A stretch of DNA of 64,000 bases from the NCBI GenBank assembly GCA_914767715.1, contig OU612072.1, forward strand, positions 23,436,001 to 23,500,000, given 5' to 3'. Shown here in pieces: positions 57,201 through 64,000 of the stretch. Made by a program: the position numbers and the translations under genes. The notes below the pieces were generated by a model that ran no database searches, was not told the DNA's origin, and worked only from the letters and a program-made list of their open reading frames with translations. Source of the DNA: Membranipora membranacea. Taxonomy: Eukaryota > Bryozoa > Gymnolaemata > Cheilostomatida > Membraniporidae. How positions within the stretch are numbered: the first letter of the stretch is position 1; each line of letters starts with the position of its first letter.

Positions 57201-60200
57201 TGCTACAATCACGTTGGATAACGCTTTAAACTGTCTATTTTTTCACTTATTTCAGCTACCATCGCCGGAGACAGGATATGGAAAAGCTCATAATGAAAAT
57301 AACATCAAGTATTATCAGGGTATAATGTGCCATGAATCTGGGTCAACATCTTCGTTTTCTGAGGTAAATAAAAATGTTAATTGGAAAATTGTAGCAGTTT
57401 TGTTGGGCAATGAATACAGATTTATTTGGAATTATTGCAGAGCAACAGATAAACAACTAATTTTTCTTAATTGAGACTTTTCATAGAGTTTATGTATATA
57501 TTATTTCATGACAGAGCGCTAACTAGAATGACATTTATAACTAGGGTTGGTTTTCTAATTGTTGGGATAGCTAGAATGGTAAAGAGTATTAGGGGAATTG
57601 TCATACTTTGTTTTATTATTTTTATTGGTTTTATTATTTCTGGCTTCATCTACACCTCAATTACTCCCATGACTTGAAGAAATATTTCTTTTCATTAAAA
57701 TTTAATATATAGATAGCATATAAACGGCATGATTCTCTTCCTTATGTTATAGATCGAATCCATTCCTGTTGAGGAATCACTGTGTAAGCTTGCACCGGAA
57801 CCTTTTGAGCACAGATCTGAAGCTGGCAATGATGTGCAAGGTCTTCCACCCACAAACGATACTGGTTCTGCCACACAGGTTAGTAGTCTGAGCCAACCTC
57901 ATGCAATGTACCTTTAATCTTGCTACTGATGGCAAATTGTCAGATTTTGGCAAGACAGGACGAGAAGGAGACAGCAACATAATTCGAAACCGAGACATAT
58001 ATGATATATATGCCGATAAAAGTGAAAAACTGCCACTTTATTGGCATCTGGAAATTGAATAAGATACAGAAATGACGTTATCAATCTTGATGTTACATCA
58101 GTCGATCTTCTGAACAAAAATTATCATTTTGGAAGATCAATGATCACAATAAATCATGTTAACACAGTATAGTTAGGTGTTGACTGTACATTTGACCCAT
58201 CGGGTAGTCATCATAACAATGTTTATAATGAACAAGTCTCGACATCACTAAATCTTAATAAGCCCTAGTCTTATTTCATTTCATCGCATTGTTGAGAGCA
58301 CTGGTGGCACTACAAAATCAGCCGATCTAACTGAGGTACTGCAATGGCCCTTGGATCACAATAATATAGAAGCAATTCTTCTGCAGTAGATGCATTTCCA
58401 TAAGATTGCGTCTCATTTCCAAAGATCACAAATTTGTACTAGAGCTTCTAGGATAGTTAAACAGTATTAGAAATATGAACAGTAAGAATATTATCCGGTT
58501 TTTACTATTTTACCCTAGGAAGTGAACAATGCAATTCTTTTGAACATATGTGTTATAGGACGATGCTGTGTCTGTTGAAGAAACTCTGATGAAGCCTGCA
58601 TTGGATCCCAACGAGCACAGTTTAGAAGCTGGCGATGATGTGCAAGGTCTTCCACCAACAGATGATTTTGTTTCTGCCACACAGGTAAGAACTTTAAGCC
58701 AGTCTTATACCGACAATTTTACCGGGTTGTGTTGAGTAACTTTCCCTAGACATTGACAGATGAGACTGTTCTTTTGTGGGAATACTTATATTACTTTAAG
58801 CGAGCTGCGAATAACTCTATATTTGGTCAACCTAAAATTGACTTTATGTCTCCAACAATGTCAATTTTAACCCAAACATCTTTTTGGTTACAATCAGGTA
58901 TCACCTATTGGATATTAATGCTTAAAAAAGCATTTTAACTATAATTTTATTTAAGGTATAGTATGGTCAATGCAGAGTTTAGTTATTATTATTTTTTAGT
59001 TTTACATTTGAGGTCAACAATGTTCAAACTATCGCCTGGTCGAAATAAGCTCAAACCTTATGTAAGCATTTGTACCCAGTATCAGAACCTACCACATTTT
59101 CTGTTCCGATTCCTCCCTGCCTTCTTCTAGAAACAATTTAAAGTGACCTCCAGTAACTTTGATTCCTTGATTTGCCTTGATTAAAGTTTCTGTCATTTTC
59201 TTTTACCTAAGGTTGCTTCAGCTAATAGCTCAAAGATACAAAAATAATTTTTTTATTAATCAAGGTAACGTACCATGTCATAGTATGTATAGCCCTCTCT
59301 ACGCTCTAACATCAATTGTTAATATGAATTCTACACCCGGTCATTGGGAGTTGATTTCTCTGAACAAGGAAGAAAGTAACTCCGTATTCAGAGGGCGCGT
59401 GATCATGATCTGAATTAAGCACTCATAAACAAAGCTGCCAACCCGCATATCCAATGCTACTGGTTACTACTGTTCACTCAGTCATCAGTGTTTTATTTCC
59501 ATTACCACTTGCATAGCATACAACAAATTAAATGTTCCTTTATGCTGGAAAGAAAATCTGTTTGTCAAACCTGAAATACTCCCCATATTCGTTGAAAATT
59601 CCTGCGAGGTTGCTTTTTTTTTTATTAGAACAATTCATATCTAGAAGAAATTTCTTGGGTCCCCTGGAGTCTGAATTAAGTTGCTAACACTTCTCTATGA
59701 CATTTGTGATAGTGATCGACCAAAAATGATTGTGTATTGATTTTAAGAGACTTGGTGCTTACATAGGTTGCATAAAATTTGCACAAAAGGTTACAAATGG
59801 CCACAGGTTTGACATGATGAGACCGAATTTTCCGATTTGAGTTGGGCAGTTTACTTTGATATGTCAAAATTAAAAAATAATTTTCACCTTGAATGTATAC
59901 AGGCTTTTGATGCACACTGTTATAAAAAAAACAATATCATATAAAACATTTTCAGTTGAAATTCAGACATTTGATACCGTGGTTGGAATTTCTATTGCTG
60001 GGATAATAGCAGCTCTTTTGAAATAGATCGTACATAAAAACAGCATGGATTGTTATGATATGTTGCAGAACAAGCCAATGTCTGGTGCAGTAGCTCCAGT
60101 GAAACCTGTGCCGGAACCTTGTGATATCCATGGTCTTCCACCAGGAGTGGAAGTTAATCATGCCAAACAGGTTAGCTCTTTCAGTTATGATGTTGATTTA

Positions 60201-63200
60201 GATCATTATTATGAGTCCTCTCAAATACTTTTGGTGTCTCGCGGTCATGTCAGGACCTAGTTTCCTAGTACTTCAGACCATTTATTCAATCTTATTTTCT
60301 AACAGTTCTTAGTATAATATGTTTAAACAAACACAGTGAAATTTTTTCCAACAGTTACATCCCATGCTCTTTCTTTGTGAAATGTATAGTACCAATTTGA
60401 AAGTTTAAGGATCTAGATAGCCTAAATGTTATATATTATTAAACTCACCTCCATTTACGGTCTCGATATTCTGTGATCAGTGTGAGAAACCTTGTTGCTT
60501 GGTTTCTTGGTTTTTGTCTCCGGAATCAGTATGGGTTTACGGACTGTATCCTAATGTGGCACAGGAGCATATGATGTTGGATGCCCTTCCTGATACTACC
60601 ATGATCCACTGGGAATTGAAAACCGGACCTCTCAATTGAGAGACCCATGCCCTACCCATTGCACCACGGCCACTCCCTAAATATGTCATATAAAACAGGA
60701 TACCTTTTTTTGTATCCATACCCTCAAAGCTTGTGAGAGATGTGAGATCATGGAAAAGGTTCATGAGCTTGAAGACTTTGTTTGAGGCTGCTCTTTTGTA
60801 TCAAATCTTATTCTCCATATTTTATTCTATCATGTGAGCGATTTTCAGCTCTATAATCTAAATATTGAGGAAGTAATGGCCTCTCAAACTTCCAGGGTGA
60901 TTGCCATCAATCGGCATTTGGAATAAGCGGATGTTTCCCCTGGGGTATGTCACAACCACAGACATGTGGCATAGACATTATGTGTTATTAGTTATACACT
61001 AATAACCACACAGATAAGATGATGATCAAAATTCAGACCTGGGTGTGATTCGAACCCAGGTCCCAAAACCTACAGGCAACGACGCTACCATCACGCCACT
61101 TGGACCAAGTGGCGTGATGGTAGCGTCGTGTAGGACAATATAGCTCAGTATTAGCGGCGTCGCCTGCAAAGCCATTTGGACCTGGGTTCGAGACCGTTAT
61201 AGATTTGAACATTTTGATCATCAATATTAGTGATGTACCCTAGGGATTGCCGGCTGATTCTTACTGCCGATAAATTGCTATCACCTTGGAAGTTTGAGAG
61301 GCCATAACTTCCTCAATATTTGGATTATAAAGCTGAAAATCGCTCACATGATAGAATAAAATATGGAGAATAAGATGTGATACAAAACAAAGTCTTTAAC
61401 TAAGACTTCTTCAACGTATATGCACATTGTTATAGGAATCATTGTTATAATCCTTCTTTCAGATAAGGAGTAACCAGCACCTACGTAGGTGAAAACATTG
61501 CAACTGATGTGCTTCATTGTGCTTCAGTTGGTTTATCCCAGTAACATTTTCAAGATTTTAATGATATGAGCTACCCACCCTGACCCAGATATCATGTTAT
61601 GATTTGTACCGCGTATCAAAACCAACAATGTTTTCTGTTCCAATTCCTCCCATTGTCTTCTTCTAAAAACAATCTATTACTCCAGTGTGTCTACTATTGT
61701 GATTTGTGTCTATATATGGACTTAGTTGGAATACTTTTATACCTAAGGTTAATTCAGCTAACAGCCAACACTCTTCACCAAGAGCTAATGTTAGACGTGA
61801 AGATGAAAATAAATTGCCAGATGGAGCCGTAGGGGGAGAGGTATGTATTTTCGGCAATTTGGATCATTGTTTAAATAAATAATAATAAATAATAATATTC
61901 ACTATATTTGCTATTCAGTGCCCCTTTCAGGGCCAATGAGAATATGCTTACATAAGATCAATCTGATACATGATACAGTATACTTGATACAACTCATCTA
62001 ATTCGCACACAATGTAAGGGTGGGCAAGCTAGGCTATTGTCCGGAGAGCTCACCTCCTTCAGCAGCATGGGTAGTGACCGGGATTCATACATACAAATCT
62101 CAGATTGAGAAGCTTGAATCCTAACCACTACACTACCCTGTCTAATTGTGCCCCTGTATTTATCCTTGAGTGTATGAATAAGAATATTATGCGCTTTATA
62201 CATTTACATTTGGTTTAGAGCGAGCGCCTTCTGTTATGGTAAAACTGTAACGCAATTTTGTCTTTTAGAGTTTCGATACAGGTTATGGTTCAGGAGTAGA
62301 TCGGTACAATAGCTACATTGCCGATGATCACACTGAGGCCCAAGCAGATCAAGTATCAAAAAAGAATCCTGTGTACACTCAAAATCAGGCAAGTCATTAT
62401 ACCATATCAAATCAATGTCTACAGAGAGATTGAATGTCATCAGGTTCTGAAAAGCATATTAAGACAGAAAATTTGTTTCTTGGCTTCCAATTCCTTCCAA
62501 AAAGGCAGAAAACAGTAATTTATATGATTTTCAAATGCTTTGATCCCAAGATATCATTCATCTCTTTGTGAAAATATGGACAATAACTTTTCGCTATTTC
62601 CAAGAAGGATAGTTGCACTCAAAACTTTCTGAACAACATCTAGCAATCACTCCTGTATTATATGAATGTTTTGATGGTAAATCTCAGGAAAATGAGATTT
62701 AAACCACTGCTGCCACAGCCGGACTTTGACCAGCAGAGCCACCAGACATAAATTTAAATAGAGAGTTGTGGCATCAAAACATCTAGCCAGTAGCTTTGCA
62801 TGGAATTATGAGCTCTCAAAAAGTATAGGGAGTAACTTCTTCCCCAGCCGTCCGCCGTCCGCCGTCCGCCGTAAGTGATGACAAAAGTTGACACTGACAC
62901 CGATTTCAGTATTTCATGTTCCCTCATAGGACAGATTGCAGTATTTCATGTCCCCTCATAAGACAGATCGCGTTTATGAGGGACTGATTAGTGTGTGAAT
63001 TACTCTACTTTCGATCTTCATCCATCAATAATACTGCCACATGTCCCCTGGTCTTTGAATTTTTGGTAAGGACCCTATGATATTAATATGTGCCTAAGAT
63101 AATAATGAGGGATTTATTGAACCACTGCTGCTACACAGGCAAATGTGTGACTAGGCGTTGACGTCATTTCTTTTAACAAGTAAAACGATAACTGCCAACA

Positions 63201-63763
63201 TTTTTTAGCTAGATAAGTAATTTCATATCCTGATTTTGACTGTCAGTTTGTGCAATATTTTTTGTCCGACCTGTGTGCTGTAGATATACCCTATGTCGCA
63301 ACGGTTTCTTGCATGCAGAATCCAAACACTCTTCAAAAGTTTCCTTCTCCCTTAATCAATAAATATTGATAATATCGTTGTCAGGGTTCACAAAATGGTC
63401 AGATATCAGAGAGCGGAGCCATACCGAAATCTACTGCACGCATATCTAAGAGCAAAGCTGATTCCAACCATCGAGTGACAGACAACCTACTAAATCAACA
63501 GTGTCAGAAAGGTGGGTTTGTAATCCCCAACTCTAAACACGATTAGTGTTTGGAGTTGTTTTATTTTATTTTATTTTATTTTTTTATTTTATTTTCTTAT
63601 TTTATCTTATTTTCTTATTTTATCTTATTTTATGATAACAGGTGCGAATAGACATCTTATAGGGGACTTCAGACAACTTATGCGGCAGCTGGGCCCTATT
63701 CTTGCACACAATAAACACCTACAGTTTTGCCCATCCAGCTTCAAATATTGTCAAGTGAACTAG
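54215..63763 (+). CDS. Unrecognised exon-cassette protein, twelve exons, complete
   Basis: Exons 54215-54265, 54453-54527, 55152-55259, 56658-56792, 57256-57363, 57753-57878, 58559-58684, 60069-60170, 61748-61840, 62269-62388, 63385-63511 and 63642-63763 join in one frame into 430 residues. Ten of eleven introns are phase 0. Exons 6 and 7 (residues 160-201 and 202-243) are the same length and clearly homologous (EAGNDVQGLPPTND versus EAGDDVQGLPPTDD, both ending SATQ); exon 8 keeps HGLPP. Exons 5 and 10 share (E/D)TGYG. Composition is polar and Pro/Ser/Asn-rich with no signal peptide or membrane segment, so much is probably disordered. A basic-hydrophobic-Cys patch, RLKKFFFGCCGYN (residue 43 on), might be lipid-modified (inference). 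Tyr motifs YSEVP and YNNYE could be phosphosites. The intron after exon 10 has a GC donor (CAG|gcaagt). I recognise no family; extra or alternative exons are possible. Confidence 0.72.
55425..55935 (-). mobile_element. LINE 3' remnant, antisense in intron 3 of the cassette gene
   Basis: Minus-strand reading gives KTAIRPALTYGNETWPVTE, then RMRVEG-type and RGRGRQKQRWSETINADL segments, the post-reverse-transcriptase region of a non-LTR retrotransposon. At least one stop and a frameshift separate the two parts. Its 3' end resembles that of the remnant at 50632-51195, indicating the same LINE family. Confidence 0.85.
59068..59247 (+). pseudogene. Relic copy of exon 9 of the cassette gene
   Basis: This stretch resembles the sequence leading into exon 9 (about 61600-61780): both have gttttctgttcc(g/a)attcctccc, a shared cttcttct(a/g)aaaacaat word, and the acceptor acctaag. 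After the acceptor the relic reads VASANSSKIQK and then stops at 59245-59247, against VNSANSQHSSPR in the live exon. No donor follows in frame. It is best read as an exon duplicated with its intron flank and then lost. Confidence 0.75.
60442..60677 (-). mobile_element. tRNA-like SINE, family 2, copy 2
   Basis: Minus-strand head gagtggccgtggtgcaatgg followed by gtagggcatgg, a degenerate B-box-like ttttcaattccc, then aggaagggcatccaacatca and aggatacagtccgtaaaccc, ending in gagaccgtaaatgg. It matches 21763-21998 throughout. Flanks cctaaatgttatata and cctaaatatgtcatata may be a decayed target-site duplication. It lies in intron 8 of the cassette gene. Confidence 0.82.
60772..61396. mobile_element. 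625-bp fold-back of two inverted tRNA-SINE-like units
   Basis: Outer arms of about 120 bases are inverted: left aagactttgttt, tcttattctccatattttat, atgtgagcgattttcagct; right is the mirror, ending aaacaaagtctt. The centre is a perfect 25-base-arm palindrome, ccaagtggcgtgatggtagc plus gtcgt and its inverse, at about 61072-61121. Each half carries a B-box-like gacctgggttcga facing outward; the right half also has an A-box-like tatagctcagtattagcg. The halves share tgatgatcaaaa and acttccaaggtgat-type words but have different internal spacing. Lies in intron 8 of the cassette gene. Confidence 0.85.
62000..62140 (-). mobile_element. tRNA-like SINE, third type
   Basis: Minus-strand reading starts gggtagtgtagtggttagga, an A-box-like start, and after about 50 bases has tgaatcccggtcactaccc; gggtagtg and cactaccc can pair like a tRNA acceptor stem. 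Downstream is gctgaaggaggtgagctc and caatagcctagcttgcccac. Only one copy is seen in the window, so a diverged tRNA gene or pseudogene is the alternative. It is in intron 9 of the cassette gene. Confidence 0.6.
63560..63634. repeat. (TTTTA)n-type microsatellite filling the last intron
   Basis: Repeats of ttttatttta and tttatcttatttt make up most of the 130-bp last intron (63512-63641) of the cassette gene, ending just before the acceptor atgataacag. It probably serves as the polypyrimidine tract. Confidence 0.85.
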
Positions 63764-64000
63764 ATTTATACCTGATCTTCTCTTTTGGAGTAGTATGAAC
63801 ATCAGCATTTGATGCTATCACATAGAAAACTTCCAACAGCCAGCACAAGTATTTTGGCTTTTTGTAGCCATTATTTTGAAAATCGCTAAATGCAGCTGGT
63901 CTAACCTCAGTGATTCTATCATGCTTAGTTTGTTTTGATGCACTTTGGACAAATCACTCCTGAAAATTGCTAGATGCAGCTGGTGTCACCTATTTTACTA

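Overview
This is eukaryotic nuclear DNA. The coding sequence is broken into short exons (mostly 40-200 bases) by AT-rich introns of roughly 130-2,450 bases with GT-AG borders. The recognisable proteins look animal: an SLC25A29-type mitochondrial carrier, CMC4, a VHR-like dual-specificity phosphatase, the proteasome ATPase Rpt4/PSMC6 and ACP6-type acid phosphatases. Together with tRNA-derived SINEs, fold-back elements and LINE 3' ends, this points to an invertebrate metazoan. An early-branching marine animal such as a sponge is possible, but nothing in the window proves it.

Layout. 1234-8083 (minus): complete nine-exon SLC25A29-like carrier. 8084-18200: gene-poor, holding one isolated candidate exon (minus), a frameshifted pseudogene-like ORF (12.8-13.6 kb), two MITEs of about 0.5 kb and a tRNA-derived SINE. 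18260-20131 (plus): CMC4, a small twin-CX9C protein. 22249-26132 (plus): atypical dual-specificity phosphatase. 27784-33357 (plus): complete ten-exon PSMC6/Rpt4. 34196-37778: a 3.6 kb segment bounded by about 100-bp terminal inverted repeats with no visible transposase. 37843-43348 and 43998-51343 (plus): a tandem pair of eleven-exon ACP6-like histidine acid phosphatases with almost identical exon lengths. 51.3-54.2 kb: non-coding, with a second copy of the first SINE family. 54215-63763 (plus): a complete twelve-exon gene for an unrecognised, probably disordered 430-residue protein built from repeated phase-0 exon cassettes.

The genes do not form an operon or an obvious pathway. Several are housekeeping or mitochondrial genes (carrier, CMC4, ACP6-like), but I infer no functional linkage.

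The most unusual items are: (a) a minisatellite in ACP6-like copy B that is an amplified exon-intron junction, giving 13 tandem copies of an exon 3' end plus 5' splice site; (b) the cassette gene, with two clearly duplicated exons, a decayed relic exon and one GC-AG intron; (c) a 625-bp fold-back made of two inverted tRNA-SINE-like units; (d) a SINE insertion with a 17-bp target-site duplication still visible. Exon coordinates were worked out by hand from splice signals and reading-frame continuity, without transcript data.
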